From the NCBI RefSeq assembly GCF_032484785.1, contig NZ_JAUETR010000002.1:310001-374000 (forward strand): a DNA stretch of 64,000 bases, given 5' to 3'. Made by a program: the position numbers and the translations under genes. The notes beneath the pieces are model-generated. The model was not told the DNA's origin, searched no databases, and saw nothing but the letters and a program-made list of their open reading frames with translations. Below are positions 48,887 to 57,120 of the stretch, piece by piece; the first letter of the stretch is position 1; each line of letters starts with the position of its first letter. This DNA comes from Bradyrhizobium sp. SZCCHNS1050 (GTDB taxonomy: Bacteria; Pseudomonadota; Alphaproteobacteria; Rhizobiales; Xanthobacteraceae).

Positions 48887-50938
48887 ATGACGCTGACAGC
48901 GGCAGAGATTTTTCGCGACTATGAGACTGATGGCGTGCCAGGCAGCGGTCCGCATCGACCGGTCAAGGCAGAGATCCGTGGCTGGGGGGCCTGGCTCGAG
49001 CAGCTGCAGACCTCTGGACTGCCTGGATTGGCGTTCTCGACGCTCGCCGCGCTGACCGCGGATCTTGCGCATGCGGACAATACCGAGGCGCTGGTCTATG
49101 CCGATCCGGTCAAGGCCAACAACGGGCTTTACGTCAAGAGCGGCGCGAGTGGTGCCGGCGGATGGACCAGGTTCGGCGATCTGCCGGGATCGATCGTGCG
49201 GCTCACCGTGACCGGCGGAACGGCGAATGCGATCCAGGCGACCGCGACCGAGACGCCGGTGGCGCCTGGGAACAAGTTGTACCTGCTCACGCCGACAGCC
49301 AGCAACACTCTTGCGGTCACGATCGCGGTCGATGGCGCGCCGTCGGTTGCGATCAACAATGCCTTTGGGTCAGCCTTGGCTGCGGGGTCCCTGATCGGCG
49401 GCTCGCAGGTGCTGATGGGCTGGTTGACCGACCATTACCAGCTGCTGATTTCGGCCGTCGTGGATGGCAGCGCTATCCTGGCGGATGCCGTGGCGGCCCG
49501 GGATGCCTCATCCAGCTATGCCAATGCCTCGGCGGCGTCGGCCACGGCTGCGGCATCCTCGGCGTCGGCGCTCGGCAACCAGGTGCATCAATATGACGCC
49601 CGCGCTCTGGCGGCCGCGGCCACGATTCCGGTTGGGGTGCAGGCGATCAAGATCACGCGCTATGCGACCGGCTATCCGCTGGCCTATGCAACCTATATCC
49701 CGGGTATATCGACCGGCCCGATGGCCTTTCAGGAAGCGGCGGGTCACTGGTGGCAGCTTGATCTGTCGGCCAAGGAAGCGATCGTCGAGTGGTGGGGCAC
49801 GAAGGCCGACGGCTCGACCAATGACACCACCGCGTTTCAGCAAGCGATCAACGATTGTAACGCCAATTTCGTGGGAACGCTGAAATGCGTCGGTCAGAAC
49901 TATTCGGTGATCGGAGGGCTGGTCAATTCGGGGTCGGTGAAAATCGCGGGTTGCGGCTATGGCGCGGCCGCGACTACGATTCAAGCTTGGCACACTGACG
50001 TCACAGTCCTCACGATCACAGGGAGCGGCGGCGGCCTCGAAAACCTGTCGATCTTCGCCAAGGGCACCAACAACGATACGGGGACCTTCGGCGCGACGCA
50101 CAACAGCGTCGTCATTTCCGGAAACGAGAACACCTTCGCCAACCTCTACATCTGGGGTGGTCTCGGCCTGTACTGCATCGGGACGGATAACGTCTTCATG
50201 GGCAACATCGACGTGTCCTTGTCCTACGGAGTCGGCAATCTGACCATTGCTGGCGCCGACTGGTACACGCGCGTCAAGATCGATAGCGCGCCGGCCGCGG
50301 CCTCGCCGACGGATACGCCTCCCTTCGCAGCGTGGGTCGGCAGCACGCCCTATACGGTCGGCAAGACGCGTGTGATCTCCGGCTATATCTGCGTCTGTAC
50401 ACAGGCGGGTACCTCCGGTGCCTCGGCGCCGACGCTGAAGAATTTCGGCATTGACATTGTCGATGGCACCGCGAAATGGCAGCTGCTCGGCAAGCAGGGC
50501 CTGGCCGGGGTCTATATCGGTGGGGCCGCCGGTGAGAATTTGTTCATGGGCTGCGACTTCACCGGCGCGGGCTATGAATACGGCGCCTTCATCGACGCGA
50601 CGGCGGGCTATGTGACTTTCGACAATTGCGTGGTCGCCGCGCCGATGCAGGTCAACCACGCGTCGGGCTTCGTCGTGAGAGGGTGCCGTCTCGGCGGCAA
50701 CATCACGGTCAATTCCGGCTATACGGGGATGACGACGATTACCGACAATCAGGCGGTCGGCACCTGGGGGATCACGATCGGCGCCGGTGCCGCGACAAAG
50801 ATCGCGGACAATATTCTCAACGGCGGCCTGATCCAGATCCTGGGCTCGACGGATTATTATTCAGTGATGGGCAACGTGAAATGCAGCGTGTCGGCCACTG
50901 CGACCGGAACCCACTTCTCAGTCGCCAATGACATCTGA
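48887..50938 (+). CDS. Tailspike with beta-helix (pectate-lyase-like) domain
   Basis: A 683-residue protein. The N-terminal ~290 residues are the attachment part with Ala/Ser-rich segments. From ~300 (EWWGTKADGSTNDTTAFQQA) it shows the classic start of a tailspike right-handed beta-helix, with Asn/Gly-rich turns (GSGGGLENLSIFAKGTNND, NSVVISGNENTFANLYIWGG). Such spikes bind and often cleave host polysaccharide. Active residues cannot be named from sequence alone. Its carbohydrate target would be the surface that the cargo acyltransferases may alter. Confidence 0.8.
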   Translation: MTLTAAEIFRDYETDGVPGSGPHRPVKAEIRGWGAWLEQLQTSGLPGLAFSTLAALTADLAHADNTEALVYADPVKANNGLYVKSGASGAGGWTRFGDLPGSIVRLTVTGGTANAIQATATETPVAPGNKLYLLTPTASNTLAVTIAVDGAPSVAINNAFGSALAAGSLIGGSQVLMGWLTDHYQLLISAVVDGSAILADAVAARDASSSYANASAASATAAASSASALGNQVHQYDARALAAAATIPVGVQAIKITRYATGYPLAYATYIPGISTGPMAFQEAAGHWWQLDLSAKEAIVEWWGTKADGSTNDTTAFQQAINDCNANFVGTLKCVGQNYSVIGGLVNSGSVKIAGCGYGAAATTIQAWHTDVTVLTITGSGGGLENLSIFAKGTNNDTGTFGATHNSVVISGNENTFANLYIWGGLGLYCIGTDNVFMGNIDVSLSYGVGNLTIAGADWYTRVKIDSAPAAASPTDTPPFAAWVGSTPYTVGKTRVISGYICVCTQAGTSGASAPTLKNFGIDIVDGTAKWQLLGKQGLAGVYIGGAAGENLFMGCDFTGAGYEYGAFIDATAGYVTFDNCVVAAPMQVNHASGFVVRGCRLGGNITVNSGYTGMTTITDNQAVGTWGITIGAGAATKIADNILNGGLIQILGSTDYYSVMGNVKCSVSATATGTHFSVANDI

Positions 50939-51009
50939 GTTGTCCTATGCGGTGACTCATGCCGCATGACGAGATGAGGGACGAACGTCGATGATCGATC
51001 TCGCTTCGA

Positions 51010-51312
51010 TCACGACGGGCGACAAGTGGAAGCAAACGAAAGCAAGTTGCGGAGCTCGGCAGATCCGGAACTTCCCAGCGAATTTACCGCCAGCGCTCCT
51101 AGAAAGAAGATCAGGCAGCAGGGTTCGATGATCCGGCGCCAAGTTGCAAATTGAGCGAGGACTGCAATGGCGCACGAGATCCATGCAGCCCTCCAGATCG
51201 ATTGTGTCATGGCGAATACTGCATAGGCGGTGATCACTATGAGCAATAGCGTTTTCAAGAGCCTAGTCGGATGAAGCCGCCGTTCCAGTTCTATCTCGAA
51301 ATCGGAACACAT
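51010..51312 (-). CDS. Small polytopic membrane protein (moron)
   Basis: A 100-residue protein with two or three membrane helices (LLKTLLLIVITAYAVFAM, AAWISCAIAVLAQFA, PCCLIFFLGALAVNSL). It runs against the late operon between tailspike and endolysin. The start is uncertain (ATG 51312 preferred; ATG 51360 adds 16 residues). Upstream is AT-rich, fitting an own promoter. A superinfection-exclusion membrane protein is one option. Confidence 0.5.
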   Translation of the reverse strand: MCSDFEIELERRLHPTRLLKTLLLIVITAYAVFAMTQSIWRAAWISCAIAVLAQFATWRRIIEPCCLIFFLGALAVNSLGSSGSAELRNLLSFASTCRPS

Positions 51313-51666
51313 AGCTAATCTGCCCCAAAAAAAGTTATAGCTAATTTGGTATGGTAGCATTTGAATTGGTCCGCATGTCAAGGTTGAATTCGTGTCTTTG
51401 CGCGCCTGCATCCGATTAGTGCGTAGCATTTTAGATCGGCACAAAGCGCCCCCCGTGAAGAATCTAGTTCGATCGAGCTGACGCGCGAGAGTTTGCGCGC
51501 GGTGTTTCCGCGCGCGTAGCGTTTCCAACGCGGTATCCACTTTCTACTCCCGAAGTCAGTCATGGCCGACTCCGCTGCCCCTCCGTGGCGCGAGGAATCG
51601 GTGCAGCCGCCATGCGCGTCCCCATGCATCACACGGCATCGCCCCCCCCTCGTCCAGATGCGACAT

Positions 51667-52809
51667 ATGCCAGATATCCTCCTCAACCTGCTCGGTAAGT
51701 CCGATCTCCTGATCGTCTTCGTGGGCATGGCTTATCTGCTCGCGCAGACCAACCGTTCGCTGCATACCGTCCTCTCGGACATGACGCGGCTGCTTGCAGG
51801 GCAGCCGCCGGCCACTTTGAAGCCTGCCGCCGTGCTTGCGTCGCAGATTGCACCAGCGCCTGTGTCGCCCCCGCCAGCGGTATTGCCGGCGCCGACGGCG
51901 GCCGATCCGGCGCCCTGGATGAAGGGGGCCATGGCTCAAATCGGCTTTCGCGAGACCGGTGACAACCACGGCATCGACCGCTTCATCGCGATGGCCCATT
52001 GCGGCGCGAATGGCGATCCATGGTGCGCGATCTTCGCCAACGCCATGCTCGAGCAAGCGGGCGTGCCGGGCACGCGTTCAGCGAGCTCGCAGTCTTTCCG
52101 GTCTCATCCGGGGTTCGTCAAGATCGAAGCCCCCTCGCGCGGCGCGATTGCAGTGTTCTGGCGCGGCCAGCAGGGCTCCGGCCTCGGTCATGTCGGGTTC
52201 TACTGGGGTGAGGACGATACCCGCGTCTGGACGCTCGGCGGCAACGAGAATGATATGGTCCAGATCGAGGCGTTGCCGAAGGCCTCCGAGCGCTTCGGCC
52301 TGATCGGCTATTGGTGGCCGACGGGCGTAGCCGTGCCGACCACAGGCCCGGCGATCATGCCGGCGGGCTCGGCGACCCGCATGCAGTCCGCTCCCGGAAA
52401 CGCACCAGCACCAGCCGCAGTCCCCGCGCCGCGCGCCCGCCAGACGACGATCGTGGCAACGATGTTCGGGAACGGCGAGCCGTCGGCCTATGGCGGCCAG
52501 GTGGACGACGCTAAGCCTGGCGTCGCGCTGCCGTTTCGCTTTGCCGGCGAGCGCCCGCGCGTCCGCGTCATCAAGGGCGCGCGCTTCGTCGACTGCGACA
52601 TCGTCGATGTCGGTCCTTGGAACACCAACGATCCCTATTGGGAAACAGGCGCCAGGCCACAGGCCGAAACGGGCACCGATGGGCGCGGCCGTCGCACCAA
52701 CCGTGCCGGCATCGATCTCACCTTTGCGGCAGCCACTGCCGTCCAGCTCGACGGGAAGGGCCTCGTCGACTGGGAGTTTATCGATCAGCCCCAACCGAAG
52801 GTCTCCTGA
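51667..52809 (+). CDS. Endolysin: membrane-anchored CHAP-type (TIGR02594) peptidase with RlpA-like tail
   Basis: About 380 residues. The N-terminus holds one membrane helix (LLIVFVGMAYLLAQ), a signal-anchor as in SAR endolysins. After a Pro/Ala-rich linker, residues ~85-220 form a CHAP-type amidase: Cys in NGDPWCAIFANAMLEQAG and His in GLGHVGFYWGED. The C-terminal ~120 residues (TIVATMFGNGEPSAYGGQVD, FVDCDIVDVGPWNTND) resemble a double-psi beta-barrel. The start is uncertain; in-frame ATGs are at 51562, 51658 and 51667. Confidence 0.78.
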   Translation: MPDILLNLLGKSDLLIVFVGMAYLLAQTNRSLHTVLSDMTRLLAGQPPATLKPAAVLASQIAPAPVSPPPAVLPAPTAADPAPWMKGAMAQIGFRETGDNHGIDRFIAMAHCGANGDPWCAIFANAMLEQAGVPGTRSASSQSFRSHPGFVKIEAPSRGAIAVFWRGQQGSGLGHVGFYWGEDDTRVWTLGGNENDMVQIEALPKASERFGLIGYWWPTGVAVPTTGPAIMPAGSATRMQSAPGNAPAPAAVPAPRARQTTIVATMFGNGEPSAYGGQVDDAKPGVALPFRFAGERPRVRVIKGARFVDCDIVDVGPWNTNDPYWETGARPQAETGTDGRGRRTNRAGIDLTFAAATAVQLDGKGLVDWEFIDQPQPKVS

Positions 52810-52810
52810 C

Positions 52811-53125
52811 GTGGATATCGCAGCAGCGGCCGCCACGGCCGAGAAGATCGTCGAGGAAGTCGCCAAGGTCGAGCCGACGCTCGCCACCATGGCCGGCATG
52901 TTCGTGCCGGGCGCTGCGCCCGTCGTAGCATCCGTGCAGCCAATGGTCGCGTTGGCGATACCGTTCGTCGAGCAGGCGCTGAAGGCCATTGCTGAACAGC
53001 GCAACGGCGACGCGCTCGCAGCCTTCGCCGAGCTGATCGGCCATCTCACCAAAGGCATGTCGAATTCGCCGGTGCTCAGCCCGACCGGCGTCACGATCCC
53101 TGCTGTTGGGGCTGAAGGAGGTTGA
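52811..53125 (+). CDS. Lysis-region hypothetical protein
   Basis: A 104-residue protein with GTG start right after the endolysin stop. It is helical and hydrophobic (AEKIVEEVAKVEPTLATMAG, MFVPGAAPVVASVQPMVALA). It could insert in membranes. Its stop abuts the next start; the Shine-Dalgarno box of the next gene lies in its last codons. Confidence 0.55.
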   Translation: MDIAAAAATAEKIVEEVAKVEPTLATMAGMFVPGAAPVVASVQPMVALAIPFVEQALKAIAEQRNGDALAAFAELIGHLTKGMSNSPVLSPTGVTIPAVGAEGG

Positions 53126-53126
53126 A

Positions 53127-53303
53127 GTGCAGAACGCGATGAAGAACTGGAAGACGAGTGCGGCCGGCGCGCTCATGGTGCTGAGCGGCATTGGCGCGAT
53201 GTTTGGCGTCAAGACGGGCATCGATCCGTCGGCCGCCGTGGCGACGATCATGGGCGGTATTGGGCTCATCTTCGCCAAGGACGGTAACGTCAGCGGCACC
53301 TGA
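53127..53303 (+). CDS. Small holin-like membrane protein
   Basis: Fifty-eight residues from GTG 53127, preceded by AAGGAGG at 5 bases. Two short hydrophobic stretches (AGALMVLSGIGAMFGV and VATIMGGIGLIFA) with a Gly-rich pattern fit a small phage holin. It lies in the lysis block before a strong terminator. Confidence 0.6.
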   Translation: MQNAMKNWKTSAAGALMVLSGIGAMFGVKTGIDPSAAVATIMGGIGLIFAKDGNVSGT

Positions 53304-53313
53304 ACGACGACAT

Positions 53314-53351
53314 AGCGCGGCCGGCGGCCCGATGCGGCCGCCGGCCGCGCT
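53314..53351 (+). terminator. Very strong hairpin after the holin-like gene
   Basis: A perfect 16-bp stem (AGCGCGGCCGGCGGCC and its complement) with loop CGATGC, followed by CTATTGGTTGT. Probably the main end of the late transcript. Confidence 0.7.
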
Positions 53352-53423
53352 CTATTGGTTGTGACATGCATCATCGGAGGCAACGCGCGCCCGGTCGAGC
53401 GCGCCACCATGTGGGAATGACAG

Positions 53424-53741
53424 GTGAACCAATCGGACAGGGGCGCTGACAAGACCGTCAGCGAGAAGCTGGTCGACAGCGTGCTGCTCAAGGCGTGGTC
53501 GCGCACCAGCATGATCGTGGCGACCATGGTCCTGCTGCCGATCGTGTTCTCGATCGGCAATCGGGTCCTAGCGTCGATGGACCAGGTCTCCGACAAGCTC
53601 GACCAGATGCGGATGGCGCAGATCGAAGCGTCCGCCAAGATCGAGGCTCTTCGCATGCAGCTCACCGTGCAGCAGCAGAGCCTCGCCGACCATGAAGCGC
53701 GTGTGCGTCAGCTCGAGCGCAGCCCCGTTCTGCGACAGTAA
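53424..53741 (+). CDS. Membrane-anchored coiled-coil protein (spanin-like?)
   Basis: A 105-residue protein with GTG start. Residues ~30-50 form one membrane helix (TSMIVATMVLLPIVFSIG) and the rest a coiled coil (QVSDKLDQMRMAQIEASAKI, MQLTVQQQSLADHEARVRQL). The shape fits an inner-membrane spanin (Rz-like). No outer-membrane partner is seen. Role inferred. Confidence 0.55.
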   Translation: MNQSDRGADKTVSEKLVDSVLLKAWSRTSMIVATMVLLPIVFSIGNRVLASMDQVSDKLDQMRMAQIEASAKIEALRMQLTVQQQSLADHEARVRQLERSPVLRQ

Positions 53742-53793
53742 GTAGCCCTTCCTCGTCATGGCTGGGCTTCCGCGCGGCTGGGATTCCTTGGTT

Positions 53794-54066
53794 TCACCAG
53801 AGCATTTTAGGTGATCCGCGTTGGATCACCGCGCTAGATGACATGCTGAGAACGGTACCGTCAAAGAATGTTAGCTCTACCGCGATATCGCCGACTTTGT
53901 TTACGGTAAGAATTCGCCGAGGAGTTCCGCTCTGATCAACAACAACATGGCCAGCTTCCAGATGAGAGACCGCAGCAAAAATTCCAATGCAGTAAGCGTT
54001 ATGCGTTGCGTTCCGCTCGCTTAAGTTGCGTGATGATCCATAAATGCAATCGTCAATTGATGACAA
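53794..54066 (-). CDS. Hypothetical protein, possible remnant
   Basis: A 90-codon frame beginning with TTG after an in-frame stop at 54085. The second half (AGHVVVDQSGTPRRILTVNK, DIAVELTFFDGTVLSM) reads like a folded beta-domain with a faint Hint/intein flavour. With no good start it may be a remnant. Lower GC than the phage core. Confidence 0.35.
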   Translation of the reverse strand: MSSIDDCIYGSSRNLSERNATHNAYCIGIFAAVSHLEAGHVVVDQSGTPRRILTVNKVGDIAVELTFFDGTVLSMSSSAVIQRGSPKMLW

Positions 54067-54216
54067 ATCGGCGGCCTCGACAGGTTATCCAACATGATCC
54101 GCTCCCACGAAAGCGGGGGCTTCTTAAAAAAGGGTGATGGTGATCTCGGCGTTTTCGGTAGGCTATCATCGCGCCCATTTCGGGCACGACGGTGGTGAGG
54201 GCTGGGAATTTCAATG

Positions 54217-55323
54217 TCAGCTGAGCTTGCGTCTTAGCCAAGTCTGCGCGGGACGTTCGATGAGTTGATAGCTGCCGGCAGCGAAGGCCACGGTCAGCAG
54301 GATCGAGAGAGAAAAGCCCAACACCGAATAGCCTTGGTGACCTTGCGTAAGAAAAATGGCGAACCACGACCACATATAGATTGAGTAACTGATCTCGCCC
54401 AGGAACACCACGGAAGGACACGACAGAAAGCGACCGGTCGTGGTTTGATATCTGGCAGCCGCCACAAGAAACAGGGCAATTGCCGGCGCAAACACGAAGT
54501 TAGGGGTAAGGACCTTGATGTCCCCCTTCGTGAGATTGGCGAAAATAATGATGGATAGGCACCACGCTGCGCAGCACCAAGTTGTTAATTCTGCGACCGC
54601 GTTGCGGTGTCGTTTTTGGCCGTACGTCTGCACAACCTTTCCGGCTAAAACACCGGAGATAAATTCCGGCGATCGGGTGTAGGGACTGAAATATGTGACC
54701 CAGCCCCAAAAGTCAGCGCTGACCTTTTCATCGTGCCAGAACAATGGCTTTACATTGGCGTCAAGCCATTCGCGGTTGTGAAGGACAAAAGCTAATAGCG
54801 CTGGAGCAGTGGCCAATACCAGGCCGAGCGCGATCTCGGGGCGCTTCATTCGGTCGGGCACCGCTAGCGCTAAAGGAACGAACATCAAGTAGAAGAACCA
54901 CTCTGTGCTGACAGACCAGTCGGGCTGGAAAATCAGACTTTGCATGTTGAACCAGGACTGAGTCAGCGTGAGATAATCAATAAAGGCGCCAGGACGATCC
55001 GAAAAAAATGGTCCCGCGTCGCGTTGCAGGGATAGAACAAGCGTCAGCGCATAGAGCGGATAAAGGCGTGAAAGGCGGGCAACGAAGAACTGCCAGCAGG
55101 CTCGACGCAAATTGATCGAATTGAAGATGTGCCCGTAATTGGTCTGGATCACGAACCCGCTCAGCACAAAAAATAACGACATTCCGAAATAGGCCAAGCG
55201 CGCACCAGCACCTACTATTCCGATTTGATCGGTGCGGGGATCAAACGAAGACGCGTGAGCGTGAGCAATGAGAACGGCGAACGCCGCGACGAACCGAAGT
55301 CCGGTGAGTTCAGGAATCCGCAT
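54217..55323 (-). CDS. Acyltransferase-3 family membrane protein (cargo 2)
   Basis: A 368-residue OafA-type protein: RIPELTGLRFVAAFAVLIAH, AYFGMSLFFVLSGFVIQTNY and PDWSVSTEWFFYLMFVPLAL with about ten membrane helices. ATG 55323 opens the conserved N-terminal motif. It follows the lysis block on the opposite strand and is low in GC. Likely O-acetylation of surface polysaccharide. It differs enough from the 30473 copy that recent duplication is unlikely. Confidence 0.85.
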   Translation of the reverse strand: MRIPELTGLRFVAAFAVLIAHAHASSFDPRTDQIGIVGAGARLAYFGMSLFFVLSGFVIQTNYGHIFNSINLRRACWQFFVARLSRLYPLYALTLVLSLQRDAGPFFSDRPGAFIDYLTLTQSWFNMQSLIFQPDWSVSTEWFFYLMFVPLALAVPDRMKRPEIALGLVLATAPALLAFVLHNREWLDANVKPLFWHDEKVSADFWGWVTYFSPYTRSPEFISGVLAGKVVQTYGQKRHRNAVAELTTWCCAAWCLSIIIFANLTKGDIKVLTPNFVFAPAIALFLVAAARYQTTTGRFLSCPSVVFLGEISYSIYMWSWFAIFLTQGHQGYSVLGFSLSILLTVAFAAGSYQLIERPAQTWLRRKLS

Positions 55324-55579
55324 TGCACGCGCCTCTTGGTGTGCTGACGGGACCTCAACATTCAACCTAGGCAATCCGATATCAACTGGTCGTCGTAAAT
55401 GGGGCAGGCGCTACTGTTTCGACTTGAGCGCGGTCGCAGCGTCGACGCGTAGCGACTTCAGACCGCAAAACTCCAACAGGAAATCTGGCATGATCGAGCT
55501 GACGCGCGAGCGCCAGCGCACGGTCTTACCGCGCGCGGCTGAGACAGTGATCGAGGCGTTCTGACCTTGCCCCCAAGTT

Positions 55580-56509
55580 TTATCCAGGTCTGAGTTCGTT
55601 CGGGCGGTTGGATGTGCCCATCCGGGCGGTGGTAGCGGCGGGAGCTGGCGCGGAGCTCTCGGCATAGCGCAACGCCAGATCCCGACGCGGATTGCAGGTG
55701 GCGGCGAACTCGGATGGCGTCTTCCATCCGAGCTGGGAGTGCGGCCGAGCGTCGTTATAGTCGGCCTGCCAGCATCGGAGCGCAACGCGGGCCTGGGCGA
55801 GCGAGGTGAACAGCGTCTCGTTCAGCAGTTCATCCCGCAGGCGGCCGTTGAAGCTCTCGATGAAGGCGTTCTGCATGGGTTTGCCCGGCGCGATGTAGTG
55901 CCAGGCGATGCGGCTCTGATCGGCCCATGTCAGGATGGCATTGCTGGTGAGTTCGCTGCCGTTGTCGCTCACCACCATCTTGGGCTTGCCGCGCTCGGCG
56001 ACCAGCCGGTCCAGCTCCCGAGCGACCCGGGCGCCCGAGAGCGAGGTGTCGGCCACCAGCGCCAGGCACTCGCGGGTGCAGTCGTCGACCACGGTCAGGA
56101 CGCGGAAGCGCCGGCCGTCGGTCATCTGATCCGACACGAAGTCGAGCGACCAGCGATCATTCGAGAGCAGCGGCACCGTCATCGGTGCTCGTGTGCCGAG
56201 GGCCCGCTTGCGGCCACCTCTGCGGCGCACCGCGAGCCGTTCCTCACGATACAGCCGGAACAGCTTCTTGTGATTGACCAGGTAGCCCTCCCGCTTGAGC
56301 AGGACGTGCAAGCGACGATAGCCGAAGCGGCGGCGCTCATGGGCGATCGCCCTCATGCGCTGCCGCAGCCCGGCATCATCGGCCCGGCTCGTCTGATATC
56401 TGACCGTCATGCGGCAACATCCGATGGCTTTACACGCCCGCCGTTCGCTCAACCCGTGAACACCCACGAGATGTGCGACAGCTTTCCGCTTCGCAGCGGG
56501 CGTCACCAC
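55580..56509 (-). CDS. IS3-family transposase OrfB
   Basis: About 309 residues. The HTH_21 region ([20 protein letters not shown]) precedes an rve integrase core with D in [12 protein letters not shown] in [12 protein letters not shown] and E in [18 protein letters not shown], the DDE triad. Usually made as an OrfAB fusion by -1 frameshifting around GGGAAAGAAG near 56515; GTG codons at 56509 and 56506 could start OrfB alone. Confidence 0.9.
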   Translation of the reverse strand: MVTPAAKRKAVAHLVGVHGLSERRACKAIGCCRMTVRYQTSRADDAGLRQRMRAIAHERRRFGYRRLHVLLKREGYLVNHKKLFRLYREERLAVRRRGGRKRALGTRAPMTVPLLSNDRWSLDFVSDQMTDGRRFRVLTVVDDCTRECLALVADTSLSGARVARELDRLVAERGKPKMVVSDNGSELTSNAILTWADQSRIAWHYIAPGKPMQNAFIESFNGRLRDELLNETLFTSLAQARVALRCWQADYNDARPHSQLGWKTPSEFAATCNPRRDLALRYAESSAPAPAATTARMGTSNRPNELRPG

Positions 56510-56769
56510 TTCTTTCCCAGCAGATCCTTCAGCGCTGCATTGTCCAGCATGGCCTCCGCCAGCAGCCGCTTGAGCCGCGTGTTCTCGTCCTCCAGCGTCT
56601 TCAGCCGCTTGGCCTCCGAGACGTCCATTCCGCCGAACTTGGCCTTCCACTTGTAAATGCTGGCGTCGCTCACGCCATGCTTGCGGCAGAGATCGGCGAC
56701 CGGAACGCCGGCCTCGTGCTCCTTCAAAATCCCGATGATCTGCTCTTCCGTAAAGCGGCTGCGCTTCAT
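56503..56769 (-). CDS. IS3-family transposase OrfA
   Basis: Eighty-eight residues. An HTH_Tnp_1 domain ([40 protein letters not shown]) is followed by a leucine zipper ([20 protein letters not shown]). It binds the terminal repeats. Its end overlaps OrfB. Confidence 0.9.
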   Translation of the reverse strand: MKRSRFTEEQIIGILKEHEAGVPVADLCRKHGVSDASIYKWKAKFGGMDVSEAKRLKTLEDENTRLKRLLAEAMLDNAALKDLLGKKW

Positions 56770-57120
56770 GCTCTGGTCCTCGTTGGGCCAGAACGAACTT
56801 CAAACTGGATTAAGCTCCAGGGGCAAGGGCAGTTCGTCGCCAAGGAGGAGATGCTGACCAAAGGTCGGCGCCAGCGCCACCCAGGCGGACGCGGCTGGCG
56901 TACTTTCCTGGCTAATCTCCACGAAATGCGCCGGCTTTGCACTCATGGACCTCGAAGAGAGCCTGGCCTATACGCCGCAGCGCATGGCCGAGATGTGGCC
57001 GCATCGCCTTGCGGCGGGGCGGCGTAGGTGTGGCGCGGTTCAGCGAAGCGCCGGCTTGGCAGCTGACGGCTTTCGACGAGATCTCCGGCAACCGTATGGG
57101 CGACCGGAATAGCCGCAGTT

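Larger units (their letters stand above)
55562..56831 (-). mobile_element. IS3-family (IS407-like) insertion sequence
   Basis: The 1270-bp element has ends TGACCTTGCCCC (left) and TGCCCTTGCCCC (right, reverse strand), with further matched bases inside (TTATCCAG / TTAATCCAG, GTTCGTTC). A 4-bp target duplication GTTC flanks it at 55558-55561 and 56832-56835. It contains orfA and orfB in overlapping frames. Clean ends and duplication indicate recent insertion. Confidence 0.9.
55490..57105 (+). pseudogene. Decayed GH19-type endolysin split by an IS
   Basis: The frame ATG 55490 (MIELTRERQRTVLPRAAETV-IEAF) breaks at the IS. Removing the IS and one GTTC copy joins it in frame to VAKEEMLTK at 56836. 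An extra G near 56863 then shifts the frame to VGASATQADAAGVLSWLIS, TKCAGFALMDLEESLAYTP and QRMAEMWPHRLAAG, which follows the pattern of GH19 phage lysozymes (ISHECAGF, ENLxYSxxRLxxxWP) but with the catalytic Glu position lost (TK for HE). A further shift precedes EISGNRMGDRN. A dead second lysis enzyme is the best reading. Confidence 0.5.
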
